In this document: positions 1 through 8,130 of the stretch, piece after piece
How positions within the stretch are numbered: position 1 is the stretch's first letter
Layout: the number at the start of each line of letters is the position of its first letter
Translations under genes and position numbers: made by a program
The notes under the pieces: generated by a model
Seen by the model: only the letters and a program-made list of their open reading frames with translations
Told to the model about the DNA's origin: nothing
Database searches by the model: none
Assembly: GCA_002729275.1 (NCBI GenBank)
Contig: PBTP01000063.1
Location: 98,225 to 116,897 of the forward strand
Length of the DNA: 18,673 nt
Direction: 5' to 3'
Origin: Roseibacillus sp.
GTDB lineage: Bacteria; Verrucomicrobiota; Verrucomicrobiia; Verrucomicrobiales; Akkermansiaceae

Positions 1-1331
1 GATCCCTTTGGCCCCTGGAAAGTCCTGCGGTAGGCCCGTAACATGTAGACCGCGCTAATGACCAGACCCCATAGGGCAATAATGGTGGCGATTTGGACAG
101 AGCCCATCCCGCTACCCGCTGACCATCCTTTAAACCCGGCAATGAAGACCATCACTTCTCCTGCGAAGTTTGCCAGGCCAGGCAGGCCAATAGATGCCAT
201 TGCCGCGAGTCCGAAGAGAAATGCTAGCCTGGGTGTGAGGCTGGCTAATCCCCCGAGGTTTCGTAAATCGAGGGTCCCAGTTTTCTTCTCAATACGATCG
301 GTGAGTCCGAAAAGCATGGCGATCGTTACTCCATGAGCAAACATGAGGAGAATTGCGGCGGGCATTGCTACTGGGTTTTCCGCTTCAGATCCGGCTTCAA
401 TCAGAGCCGCAAAGGCCAGAAAAATATAACCCATGTGCATGACGCTGGAGTTGCCAAGCATGAGATCAAGACGCTTCTGGTTGATGGTCACAAGGCCGAC
501 CCAGAGGATATTCCCGATGAGGAGGACGATCACCAGATTAAGCCAGTGACTCATCCCCTCCGGAACGAGCGGATGAAGTCTGAGTAGTCCGTAGAGGCCG
601 AATTTCTTCAATACCCCAGCGTGAAGCATGGAAATGGGAGCTGGTGCACTGGCATAGGTTGGCGCCGCCCATGAATGGAAGGGGAAGAGAGACACCAGGG
701 TGCCAAAACCAATAATGAGAAAAAGAGCGATGCCTCGCTGGTCTTCACCAGGAATGGATGTCTTGAGTAAATCCTCGAAGGCGAGGCTGGACGTTCCGCT
801 GGATGATACGAGCCAGAGTAGTCCCGCAAGGAGGACGATTGACCCAAAGGCGAGGTAAATGGTTGCCTTCCACGCAATGATTTTACGTTCCCCGCGACCG
901 AGGATACCAATCATCAGGAAGGTAGGAATCAAAGCCAGTTCATGGAACGCGTAGAAGAAAAAGAGATCAGTCGAAATAAATGCACCAATGGCTCCTGCCG
1001 CAATGAGAAGAAGAGAGATGTTCCAGAGAGCCTCATGGCGTTTTTTACAGGAACCTGTGCGCGCTGCAGCAAATGCGACCGTGACCGAGAGAAGCATCAT
1101 GATGACGCTCATGCCATCGTAGAGCCCAAGACCGAGACGGATTTCGGGTTTGCTGAGAACAATCGGGTCCATGGACAACCCCTCCCGGATTCCCATGGCC
1201 CATAACCCGGCAAGCAGGATGCCAGTTATCAGCATCACGGCAGTTGTTAGGCGCGCGGTGGCCTTTGCGTCTCGCCCCATGAGGATAGCAATGACCCCAA
1301 TGAGCGGTGTTATAACGAGGAAGGCAGTCAT
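1..1331 (-). CDS. nuoM: NADH-quinone oxidoreductase subunit M, 3' end beyond the window
   Basis: Antiporter-like proton-pumping subunit of the complex I membrane arm. The reading frame opens with ATG at 1331, 6 bases after the nuoL stop, and stays open for 443 codons to the left edge. It is hydrophobic throughout. Recognisable landmarks are HELALIPTFLMIG with Glu131 (TM5 glutamate), LHAGVLKKFGLYGLLR with Lys243 (TM8 lysine), and GLPGLANFAGE, carrying the late glutamate of the family. Odd points: the TM7 lysine that precedes the HxW motif by seven residues in NuoM and NuoL is Leu212 here (GTLVSLFPFHSW). The usual LPDAH after HxW is AAPTY. The conserved QTDxKR segment reads NQKRLDL. These look like a divergent, lineage-specific NuoM rather than decay, because the frame is intact and the other charged residues remain. 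NuoN would be expected further left. Confidence 0.93.
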   Translation of the reverse strand, partial: MTAFLVITPLIGVIAILMGRDAKATARLTTAVMLITGILLAGLWAMGIREGLSMDPIVLSKPEIRLGLGLYDGMSVIMMLLSVTVAFAAARTGSCKKRHEALWNISLLLIAAGAIGAFISTDLFFFYAFHELALIPTFLMIGILGRGERKIIAWKATIYLAFGSIVLLAGLLWLVSSSGTSSLAFEDLLKTSIPGEDQRGIALFLIIGFGTLVSLFPFHSWAAPTYASAPAPISMLHAGVLKKFGLYGLLRLHPLVPEGMSHWLNLVIVLLIGNILWVGLVTINQKRLDLMLGNSSVMHMGYIFLAFAALIEAGSEAENPVAMPAAILLMFAHGVTIAMLFGLTDRIEKKTGTLDLRNLGGLASLTPRLAFLFGLAAMASIGLPGLANFAGEVMVFIAGFKGWSAGSGMGSVQIATIIALWGLVISAVYMLRAYRRTFQGPKG

Positions 1332-1337
1332 TGGTTC

Positions 1338-3176
1338 CTAGCGGGCGAATACGGTGAGATAGATGACCAGAATAATGCCTGCTCCGAACAGGAATGCATA
1401 TCCCTGCAGGTTCCCGCTCTGGAGCTTCCGGAAAAGATTGCCGACTCCTGATGTGCTTCTCACCAAGCCTCCGACGATAAGGTTTCCGATTACAAAATCA
1501 TCGAGGAAGTGAACGACTACCGCGACTGCATTTTGGAATACCCGGACTAGGACGAGGTAAGCTTCGTCGCAGTAGAATTTATTACGAAAGATCTTGAACA
1601 AGCGATTCCCTGCGAGGGGTTCGCTATCCCGCCCCCGGTAGAGAAGAATGCCGCTGCTTATTCCAATCAGAAGAGCAGCCAGGGAGATCAGAAAGACCGG
1701 GTTGGTTGGGCTGAAGGAATGAGAGGGATGATGAAATGCTGGCGATAATTTTTCTGCAACGGGCGTGAAACCGGCAATCACTGACATGCATGAGAGCGCG
1801 AACAGTGGATATAGCATGATGGGTGGAACTTCCTTAGCTACCTGCGCACCGTGTCCTCGGCTTTTCCCAAGGAAGGCCACGATGAAGAGTCGCGTCATGT
1901 AAAATGGAGTCAAAGTGGCAACGATGATTGCCAGCCAGAATAAGACCGGTTGGTCATGGTGAGCAGCTTCGAGGATTTGCTCTTTGGACCAGAAACCTGA
2001 AAGCGGGTAAATGGCCATGAGCGCTGCAGTTCCGATGGCAAAGGTGATTGTGGTCTTCCGCATTCTCTGGAAGAGGCCGCCCATCTTCCAGATGTTCTGT
2101 TCGTGATGGCATGCATAAATCACCGCGCCAGAGCCAAGAAAGAGCAGAGCTTTGAACCATGCATGGGTGTAAAGGTGAAACATACCAGCTTCGCCGCTGT
2201 GATCCCCTGCCAGTCCCACGGCCATGACCATGTAGCCGAGTTGAGAGAGAGTGGAGTATGCCAAGACCCGTTTTATATCGTCCTGTTGAGTGGCCATTAG
2301 AGCGGCCAAAAGAGAGGTGATTCCACCAATCCAGGCTATGGTGGTTCCGGCAAAGCCTTCGAATATTTCGATACCGGCGGAGAATTGTAATCGGAACAGC
2401 ATGTAGACTCCGGCGGCCACCATGGTGGCCGCGTGAATCAGAGCAGATACCGGAGTGGGTCCCTCCATGGCGTCGGGTAGCCAGACGTGGAGCGGGACTT
2501 GCGCAGATTTTCCCAGCGCTCCACAGAAGACAAGAAGGACCGCAATTCCAGTGAGGGTGCTATTGCTATCCACCAATGCTGTTGCGCTGTCCGCCATCTC
2601 CCGGAATGCAAAGGTCCCGAGGATGCCCCAGAGCATAAGTATGCCAATCATGAAACCGAAGTCGCCGATTCGATTAACCAGAAACGCTTTCTTCGCAGCT
2701 TCAGCTGCGGAATCCTTTTGGAACCAATGACCAATGAGGAGGTAGGAACTGAATCCGACAAGCTCCCAGAAGATAAACATCATGATGAAATTGCTCGCGA
2801 ACACGATCCCTGTCATCGAGAACATGAAGATGGAAAGTCCGGCAAAGTAACGGCCTCGCGCCTCGTCCTCCTTCATGTATGCGAGTGAGAACAGGTGAAC
2901 GAGGAGCCCCACACCTGTCACTACGATCATCATGCCGCGCGAAAGGTCATCGATGATCAGCCCAATCTCGATATGAAAGCTGCCGGCATTTGCCCACTGA
3001 ACTGTCAAAGTCCTGTCCTCGCTTTCGAGCAGCAAAAGCGCGATGACAAAGGTTGCAGCGACAGACCCCACCGAAATGCGGATCGCTGTATCAGCCATCT
3101 CCCGAAGCAATAGCTGAATCACCGCTGCGGAGCAGAGCGGGAGCAGCAGCATGGTCCAGGGGAGAAGTTCGAGCAT
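1338..3176 (-). CDS. nuoL: NADH-quinone oxidoreductase subunit L
   Basis: Distal antiporter-like subunit of complex I, 612 residues, the usual length for NuoL. It couples quinone reduction to proton translocation at the tip of the membrane arm. Visible motifs: FWELVGFSSYLLIG with Glu138 (TM5), GKSAQVPLHVWLPDAMEGP with Lys223 (TM7), LIHAATMVAAG with His248, QQDDIKRVLAYSTLSQLGYM (residues 297-316), and HAWFKALLFLGSG with Lys342. The C-terminal part carries the long-helix extension and a final membrane segment typical of NuoL. All key charged residues are in place, in contrast to the neighbouring NuoM. It starts at ATG 3176, 71 bases after the nuoK stop, and ends 6 bases before nuoM. No convincing Shine-Dalgarno sequence precedes the start. 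Confidence 0.97.
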   Translation of the reverse strand: MLELLPWTMLLLPLCSAAVIQLLLREMADTAIRISVGSVAATFVIALLLLESEDRTLTVQWANAGSFHIEIGLIIDDLSRGMMIVVTGVGLLVHLFSLAYMKEDEARGRYFAGLSIFMFSMTGIVFASNFIMMFIFWELVGFSSYLLIGHWFQKDSAAEAAKKAFLVNRIGDFGFMIGILMLWGILGTFAFREMADSATALVDSNSTLTGIAVLLVFCGALGKSAQVPLHVWLPDAMEGPTPVSALIHAATMVAAGVYMLFRLQFSAGIEIFEGFAGTTIAWIGGITSLLAALMATQQDDIKRVLAYSTLSQLGYMVMAVGLAGDHSGEAGMFHLYTHAWFKALLFLGSGAVIYACHHEQNIWKMGGLFQRMRKTTITFAIGTAALMAIYPLSGFWSKEQILEAAHHDQPVLFWLAIIVATLTPFYMTRLFIVAFLGKSRGHGAQVAKEVPPIMLYPLFALSCMSVIAGFTPVAEKLSPAFHHPSHSFSPTNPVFLISLAALLIGISSGILLYRGRDSEPLAGNRLFKIFRNKFYCDEAYLVLVRVFQNAVAVVVHFLDDFVIGNLIVGGLVRSTSGVGNLFRKLQSGNLQGYAFLFGAGIILVIYLTVFAR

Positions 3177-3247
3177 GGCTAAGGATTACTAAATTTAAGG
3201 GCAGGTTTGTCTGTAGTTTGATCCGTGAGCGTTGATGGAGTGGTCTT

Positions 3248-3568
3248 TCACCCTCTCATGGAAGTCAGGTCCTTAACGTCAACTGTCTGGCGAGCCCGGT
3301 AGAGGGCCACGATGATTGCGAGTCCTACTGCAACCTCGGCAGCAGCCACGGTTATGATGAAGAAAACAAGCACCTGTCCGTTGTAATCCGGGAGTCCGTT
3401 CTCTCCGGTATTGAAACGGGAAAACGCGACAAGAGTGAGGTTGGCAGCGCTCAGCATCAGTTCGAGGCACATGAAAATCACAATGATATTGCGTCGGATG
3501 AGAACCCCTGCCAGTCCGATGGCGAAGAGGAGTCCTGATATGAAGAGGTATTCCTGGAGAGACGCCAT
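3248..3568 (-). CDS. nuoK: NADH-quinone oxidoreductase subunit K
   Basis: Small three-helix membrane subunit of complex I, 106 residues (family about 100). Both membrane glutamates of the central charge axis are visible: Glu36 in [12 protein letters not shown] and Glu78 in [14 protein letters not shown]. The second is shifted relative to the E. coli numbering by a slightly longer loop ([14 protein letters not shown]). The start ATG lies 3 bases after the nuoJ stop, so the two are probably translationally coupled. A 71-base spacer with no obvious structure separates it from nuoL. Confidence 0.96.
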   Translation of the reverse strand: MASLQEYLFISGLLFAIGLAGVLIRRNIIVIFMCLELMLSAANLTLVAFSRFNTGENGLPDYNGQVLVFFIITVAAAEVAVGLAIIVALYRARQTVDVKDLTSMRG

Positions 3569-3571
3569 GTG

Positions 3572-4204
3572 TTAGCTTTCAGAACCTCCGGATTTGGAAT
3601 GTTTTTTCTTCAGGGAGAGAGCAACAACTCCAACGGTCGCAACGAGTAGAAGGACTCCTGTGATTTGTAAGGGGAAGTTGTATCCGGGTGTCCGGATTGA
3701 GGCGTTATCGCCCTTGTGACCAAAGAGAGTGAGGCCGACGAGATTCACATCTGGCAGAGATTTCTGCCGCAGGCTGTTGTAGATTTCCGACTGTTTGTCA
3801 GGATCCCGCTTCTCATCGTAGAAGCCTTTCGCAGCCTCTTCGAGCGGAAGGGCTTGAGGATTTCCACCACGAACTTCGGGAAGCACCGCTGAGAGTTGGA
3901 TGACAAAAGTAAAGGGAATGATCAAGCCGCCCACAATGACCAGAGGGCTTGAACGTTTGAAAGTCGAGGGGGCCTTCAAGTCCAGAAGCATGATGATAAA
4001 CAGAAATAACACCATGATAGCGCCCGCGTAGACGAGGATCTGAATGATTCCTACGAAATAGGCATTCAGTCCGACAAAGAGAGCTGCGAGCCCGACGAAG
4101 GAACCAACCATGGAGATCGCGGAGCTTACCGGGTTACGAAAACATACGAGGGCAATTGCACCCACGATGGATATGGCGGCGAAGGCGTAGAAGAAAACAG
4201 GCAT
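3572..4204 (-). CDS. nuoJ: NADH-quinone oxidoreductase subunit J
   Basis: Membrane subunit of complex I, 210 residues, with about five transmembrane helices. The diagnostic segment is QILVYAGAIMVLFLFIIMLL (residues 55-74), which contains the conserved tyrosine of the bulged TM3. Between TM4 and TM5 there is a hydrophilic stretch of roughly 60 residues (about 113-172), rich in charged residues, followed by a last helix and a short lysine-rich tail. The stop is 3 bases from the nuoK start. An 85-base spacer without a recognised signal separates it from nuoI. Confidence 0.95.
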   Translation of the reverse strand: MPVFFYAFAAISIVGAIALVCFRNPVSSAISMVGSFVGLAALFVGLNAYFVGIIQILVYAGAIMVLFLFIIMLLDLKAPSTFKRSSPLVIVGGLIIPFTFVIQLSAVLPEVRGGNPQALPLEEAAKGFYDEKRDPDKQSEIYNSLRQKSLPDVNLVGLTLFGHKGDNASIRTPGYNFPLQITGVLLLVATVGVVALSLKKKHSKSGGSES

Positions 4205-4289
4205 CGCTAGAAGATCGATTCTTTTGGCGCCTGACAGGCCGGATATTCCCCAGGGAGCCCGGATAGGCGAATGTTCTCAGGCCGGCTCA

Positions 4290-4856
4290 TCATTTCAGCT
4301 CATTCCATTTGTTGACCAGGCCCTCGCGGATCCCTCCGATCTCATAGAGGCGGTCCTTATCATTAACCATTTCCTCACGGCTAACACCGGTCATGGCATA
4401 GTCCTGCCTCAGGAAGATGGCCTGTTCTGGGCATACTTCCTCACACATCCCGCAATAAATGCAGCGAATCATGTCGATGTCGAACTTCTGCGGAGCCTTC
4501 TCCACCTTTGCCCATGGGTCCTCAGACTGAATTTCACCAGGCATTATGGTTATTGCCTTGGGGGGGCAGATGAATTCGCAGAGTTGACAGGAGACGCACC
4601 GTTCTCGTTTTTGTTCGTCTGTGACAAGGGCGGGAACTCCCCGGTAATATTCAGGCAGCTGAGCGTCCCACTTCTGTTCAGGATACTGCATGGTCACTCC
4701 CAGGCCGGAGGAGGCCAGTTCGTTGCCGCCCTGAGCTTTTCCACGAAGCGACGCGATGGCGTGTTTAAGGGTAATGATTAAACCCTTGAGAACCGCTGGT
4801 AGATAAAGGTGCTCATACCAGTATAGCTTTGGGCGTTTGACTTTGACGATGGCCAT
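4290..4856 (-). CDS. nuoI: NADH-quinone oxidoreductase subunit I, 2x[4Fe-4S] ferredoxin-type
   Basis: Connecting-arm subunit that carries electrons through clusters N6a and N6b towards the quinone site; 188 residues. The two ligand sets are complete: CVSCQLCEFICP (Cys87, 90, 93, 97) and CIYCGMCEEVCP (Cys132, 135, 138, 142). The frame is open upstream to 5288, but that part overlaps nuoH and has no NuoI similarity. ATG 4856 (MAIVKVKRPKLYW) gives the normal N-terminal amphipathic segment and is preferred. The sequence before this ATG is C-rich and has no Shine-Dalgarno match. A 65-base spacer separates it from nuoH. Confidence 0.95.
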   Translation of the reverse strand: MAIVKVKRPKLYWYEHLYLPAVLKGLIITLKHAIASLRGKAQGGNELASSGLGVTMQYPEQKWDAQLPEYYRGVPALVTDEQKRERCVSCQLCEFICPPKAITIMPGEIQSEDPWAKVEKAPQKFDIDMIRCIYCGMCEEVCPEQAIFLRQDYAMTGVSREEMVNDKDRLYEIGGIREGLVNKWNELK

Positions 4857-4921
4857 CAGGTAGGGGGAGTGGAAGGGCTTTAGGTATTTGGGAAAGAAAG
4901 AAGAAGAGTGTGAATATTGTA

Positions 4922-6199
4922 TTAGGTAACCTTCGCCTTTCGTCTGACTTCGTTTGCCTTCGTGATGAAGAACATGAGCAAGGCGGTAATGATCAGCGCC
5001 GGTATTCCGAAGAGAAAGGTGTTTAGAAGGCCAATATGAGGGGCAGCTATGATCAGGGCCGCGAGAAAAATGTTGAAGAGAGCCAGTTCGAAGAACACGA
5101 CCCAGCCCAGTTTCATAAGTTGGTCGTAACGAAATCGTGGAACGGTCCAGCGAACCCAGATGAAAAAGATAATAAAGGCTACGGTCTTTGCTAGGAAAGC
5201 GCCCATGTGAATGAGCCCGGCATACCATTTCCAGTCTCCTTCCGAGGTTTGGAGCAGGGCGCTGTCCAAACCGAATCCAAGTGACCACCCTCCCAAGAAT
5301 ATCGTTACAATGAGAGCAGAGCCAACAATCATCGCCGCATATTCACCCATGAAAAAGAGGGCGAATTTCATGGACGAATATTCCGTATGGTAACCGCCTA
5401 CCAGTTCGGTCTCACACTCGGGGAGATCGAAGGGCATTCGATTTGTTTCGGCGAAGATGGAGGTGGTAAATACGAAGAAGGAAATCCCCATCGGGAGAAG
5501 AAGCAGCCATTGTTGCGAACTGGTCTGCCAATAGGCTTCGTGGATCAATGTGCCATTTTCGTTCCAGAGAGGGAGAAGAAGCCATCCGTTAGCCGCTTGA
5601 TATGTTACGATATCACTAAGGTTTAATTTTCCGAAAAAGAGAAGGACCGGGATCACTGAAAGGCCCAGAGCGATTTCGTAGGAGATCATCTGGGCACATG
5701 AGCGCACTCCGCCAAAAAATGGGTACTTCGAGTTCGATGCCCAACCGGCAAGGGTGATTCCGTAAACACTAAGAGAGGCAATCGCGAAGATGAAGAGAGG
5801 GCCAACCCCTATGTCGGCAATGACCATCTTGATTTCGTATCCAAATATAGTGACGGCACTTCCAAAGGGGATCACGCAGAGGCTTACGAAAGCAGGTGCT
5901 GCAGTAAAGGCAGGCGCCATCCAGTAAAAAGATTTTCTGACGTGTGCCGGGGTGAAGTCCTCTTTCAACAAGCCTTTCACGCCGTCGGCAAGAGGCTGAA
6001 TTAGGCCAAAGAGCTTCAGATCTTTTTTGAAGCCAAAAAGAGTGGCCGGGATGCCGACTCTGTTTGGGCCAACCCGATCCTGAAGGACAGCGGATACCCT
6101 GCGCTCGGCATAAGTGGAATAGGCCACCAGAGGAAGGACCACCAGAAAGGTGAATCCGAAGATCTTGACAGCCGAGGCGATAATGAAAAAGAAATCCAT
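4922..6199 (-). CDS. nuoH: NADH-quinone oxidoreductase subunit H
   Basis: Membrane subunit that forms much of the quinone chamber and links it to the proton-pumping subunits. Visible landmarks: AERRVSAVLQDRVGPNRVG (residues 31-49), GWASNSKYPFFGG (152-164), and the strongly conserved ETNRMPFDLPE and GYHTEYSSMKFALFFMGEY between residues 251 and 287. At 425 residues it is longer than the roughly 325-residue E. coli protein. Part of the excess is an insertion around residues 200-230, between membrane helices. It starts 17 bases after the nuoG stop. Confidence 0.96.
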   Translation of the reverse strand: MDFFFIIASAVKIFGFTFLVVLPLVAYSTYAERRVSAVLQDRVGPNRVGIPATLFGFKKDLKLFGLIQPLADGVKGLLKEDFTPAHVRKSFYWMAPAFTAAPAFVSLCVIPFGSAVTIFGYEIKMVIADIGVGPLFIFAIASLSVYGITLAGWASNSKYPFFGGVRSCAQMISYEIALGLSVIPVLLFFGKLNLSDIVTYQAANGWLLLPLWNENGTLIHEAYWQTSSQQWLLLLPMGISFFVFTTSIFAETNRMPFDLPECETELVGGYHTEYSSMKFALFFMGEYAAMIVGSALIVTIFLGGWSLGFGLDSALLQTSEGDWKWYAGLIHMGAFLAKTVAFIIFFIWVRWTVPRFRYDQLMKLGWVVFFELALFNIFLAALIIAAPHIGLLNTFLFGIPALIITALLMFFITKANEVRRKAKVT

Positions 6200-6216
6200 T
6201 GAAGTTCTTCGAATAT

Positions 6217-7971
6217 CTAGCCGACAATTTCTCCCGCAGTTATGCGGTTTTTTTCCGATTCCAAGAGTGGAATACTCTCACCGGTTTTCATGATGGGAAT
6301 CCCGAGATCGGTAATCTTGGAAAGATTTAATTCTTCAAATTCGTCTACCTCTTCCGCGATTTCAGCAAAGACTTCTTCGAGGAGGTATCGGGAGGGTACC
6401 TCCGGCTCGAGGGCCTTGATCAAGTCGCGGATGATCTCCCAGTCGTCCATGGCGCCGGGCGGTGGGGAAATAGCCTGGTTCAGGCGCTGAAGGCGGCCCG
6501 TGATGTTGACGAGGGAGCCTCGTTTCTCAGCAAAACCTGCGCCGGGCAAAACGACATGACTCGCTTTTGCGGTGCCGTTGGTCAGGATGTGGTTCGATAC
6601 AAGAAACTCGAGGTTGGCCAGATCGTTGGCCTCAAACTGCGCATCTGCGAGAAGGTCCTCGTAGAACACAATGAGGGCCTTGATTTTACCCTCGGCCACT
6701 CCCTGACGGATTGTCTCCAGCTTGGCATATGGATTTTTGGACGCCCAGATCAGCTTGGCTCCTGATGTGTTGGGGTTCCGATCAGCAGAAATCAGCTTCC
6801 CGTCGGACTCTCCGAGCCTTGGAACCAGAGAAAGAAGGTCTGTTTCGAGAGTATCGGAAAGCCGCCGGAGCAGATACAGCTCCTCATTGGTCATGCGGCC
6901 GGAGCCGATGACGGCTACTTCCTCTCCCTTAAAGCGGTTGAGTCCCTCCGCAGCTTTGGAGGTCGCACTGGGCCAGTCAGAAACTTCATGCTTGGCGCCG
7001 GTTTTCACGAACGGATCTCCGAGCCGGGTTTCTGAGTGAAGGTAGTGAAAGTTAAGTCTGTGGCTGTCAGGCATCCACGAGGAATTCACTTCGTTATTTT
7101 CCCTGGGAGTTACCCGGAAAATTTCATTTCCACGAGTCCAGATCACGGTGTTGCATCCGGTCCCACAGTTGACGTCGATGCTTTTCGTCTCTTTAAGGAA
7201 CCAAACTCTCATCTGGAAGCGGAAGTCGTTTGAGGTGAGAGCTCCAACAGGGCATATGTCGGCGGTGTTGAGTGAGTAGTTACTGTCCAGACGACGGCCC
7301 GGATGGACGGTGAGCTTTGTGTGAGTCCCACGGTCAATGAACCCGAGAACGGAGTCGTCGGCTACTTCGTCCATGAAGCGGATACACCTGCTGCACATGA
7401 TGCAGCGTTCATCATCGAGCCGTATTCGAGGTCCGATCTCGACATTCTTAGGCTTCTTGACCTTCATTTCCTCGAACCTCGATGAGCCACGTCCGTGTTC
7501 CACTGAGAACTCCTGAAGGCCGCACTCACCGGCCTGGTCGCAAATCGGGCAGTCGAGCGGGTGGTTGATGAGGAGAAATTCCATGACTCCATTGCGGCAC
7601 TCTTCAACGAGGTCGCCTGTCGTCCGGATTCCCATGTTCTCAGCAACAGTGTTAGCGCATGCGATAACGGGGCGAGGCATCCACGAGATCTGCTGGTAGC
7701 CATCATCCTCATAGCTGGGTGATTCACCCGGAGCGGGGCGGCTTGGCATCCCCATCTGCACGAGGCACATCCGGCAATTTCCGGGGGATGAAAGCTTGGT
7801 ATGGTAGCAGTAATGAGGAACTTCCTTTTCCGCCATTTTACACACCTCGATCATTCGGGTGCCGGAGGGAACCTGAATCCATGTGTCATCTACCTGTACA
7901 TTGACCAGGCCCTTCTCGGCAGCGAGGTCTTTGGGCAGCTTTTCAGCGGTCGCTGGTGCGGAGTCTGCCAT
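6217..7971 (-). CDS. nuoG: NADH-quinone oxidoreductase subunit G (short form)
   Basis: Iron-sulfur subunit of the NADH-oxidising arm, 584 residues against about 900 in E. coli. The [2Fe-2S] ligands are Cys55, 66, 69 and 105, a spacing like the Thermus form. The N5 set is His137, Cys141, 144, 150 (HPLDCPICDQAGEC). The N4 set is Cys190, 193, 196, 240 (CIMCSRC...CPVGA). These are followed by a molybdopterin-oxidoreductase-like domain. In that domain only Cys269 and Cys273 (NCGTGCN) remain where the extra N7 cluster would sit. The distal position reads WMPDSHR instead of the usual W-x-C-D, so N7 is probably absent. A 159-base gap upstream carries a Rex-type operator and a promoter-like sequence, so this gene may head a second transcript (nuoG-H-I-J-K-L-M). 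Confidence 0.95.
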   Translation of the reverse strand: MADSAPATAEKLPKDLAAEKGLVNVQVDDTWIQVPSGTRMIEVCKMAEKEVPHYCYHTKLSSPGNCRMCLVQMGMPSRPAPGESPSYEDDGYQQISWMPRPVIACANTVAENMGIRTTGDLVEECRNGVMEFLLINHPLDCPICDQAGECGLQEFSVEHGRGSSRFEEMKVKKPKNVEIGPRIRLDDERCIMCSRCIRFMDEVADDSVLGFIDRGTHTKLTVHPGRRLDSNYSLNTADICPVGALTSNDFRFQMRVWFLKETKSIDVNCGTGCNTVIWTRGNEIFRVTPRENNEVNSSWMPDSHRLNFHYLHSETRLGDPFVKTGAKHEVSDWPSATSKAAEGLNRFKGEEVAVIGSGRMTNEELYLLRRLSDTLETDLLSLVPRLGESDGKLISADRNPNTSGAKLIWASKNPYAKLETIRQGVAEGKIKALIVFYEDLLADAQFEANDLANLEFLVSNHILTNGTAKASHVVLPGAGFAEKRGSLVNITGRLQRLNQAISPPPGAMDDWEIIRDLIKALEPEVPSRYLLEEVFAEIAEEVDEFEELNLSKITDLGIPIMKTGESIPLLESEKNRITAGEIVG

Positions 7972-8012
7972 GAGTCAGATTCGGGCGGAGCCTCCCATTA
8001 GGTTCAGTTGAA

Positions 8013-8041
8013 AATATGCATTGAGGAACCAAGCGGAACAA
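8013..8041 (-). promoter_or_regulatory. Putative sigma-70 type promoter for nuoG
   Basis: Read on the minus strand, TTGTTC (8041-8036), 17 bases, then CATATT (8018-8013). The -35 begins 7 bases beyond the Rex operator. Transcription would begin near 8006, giving a leader of about 35 bases to the nuoG ATG. The hexamers are imperfect. Support comes from a similar arrangement upstream of nuoD. Confidence 0.35.
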
Positions 8042-8048
8042 GCGCACT

Positions 8049-8066
8049 TTGTGAAATTTTTCACAA
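8049..8066. promoter_or_regulatory. Rex operator upstream of nuoG
   Basis: TTGTGAAATTTTTCACAA sits in the 159-base nuoF-nuoG gap, 78 bases upstream of the nuoG start. It differs from the site upstream of nuoD by one spacer base. Both sites are preceded on the + strand by AC and CT flanks, and both are followed after 8 variable bases by AGTTCCTG (8074-8081 here, 11525-11532 at the other site). Two independent perfect Rex-type palindromes, both in intergenic gaps of an NADH dehydrogenase cluster, are unlikely by chance. Confidence 0.8.
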
Positions 8067-8130
8067 GCGATATAAGTTCCTGACTGTCTGGGTATTGCAT
8101 TTCTATTTTCCTTAGTCCTTGAGCCTGCCG

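Noticed and set aside
4224..4781. 185-codon plus-strand ORF antisense to nuoI and the nuoI-nuoJ spacer.
   Set aside because: Shadow of nuoI codons; no start signal or family resemblance.
4857..5288. Upstream in-frame extension of nuoI to an ATG at 5288.
   Set aside because: It lies within nuoH, has no NuoI-like content, and the usual NuoI N terminus begins at ATG 4856.
7975..8100. Minus-strand 41-codon ORF filling most of the nuoF-nuoG gap and ending 3 bases before nuoG, whose QEL...VKNFTK segment resembles a frame across the operator before nuoD (QEL...VKKFTK).
   Set aside because: The peptide likeness is fully explained by the DNA identity of the two operators and the shared CAGGAACT block. 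No Shine-Dalgarno sequence and no similarity outside the operator segment.
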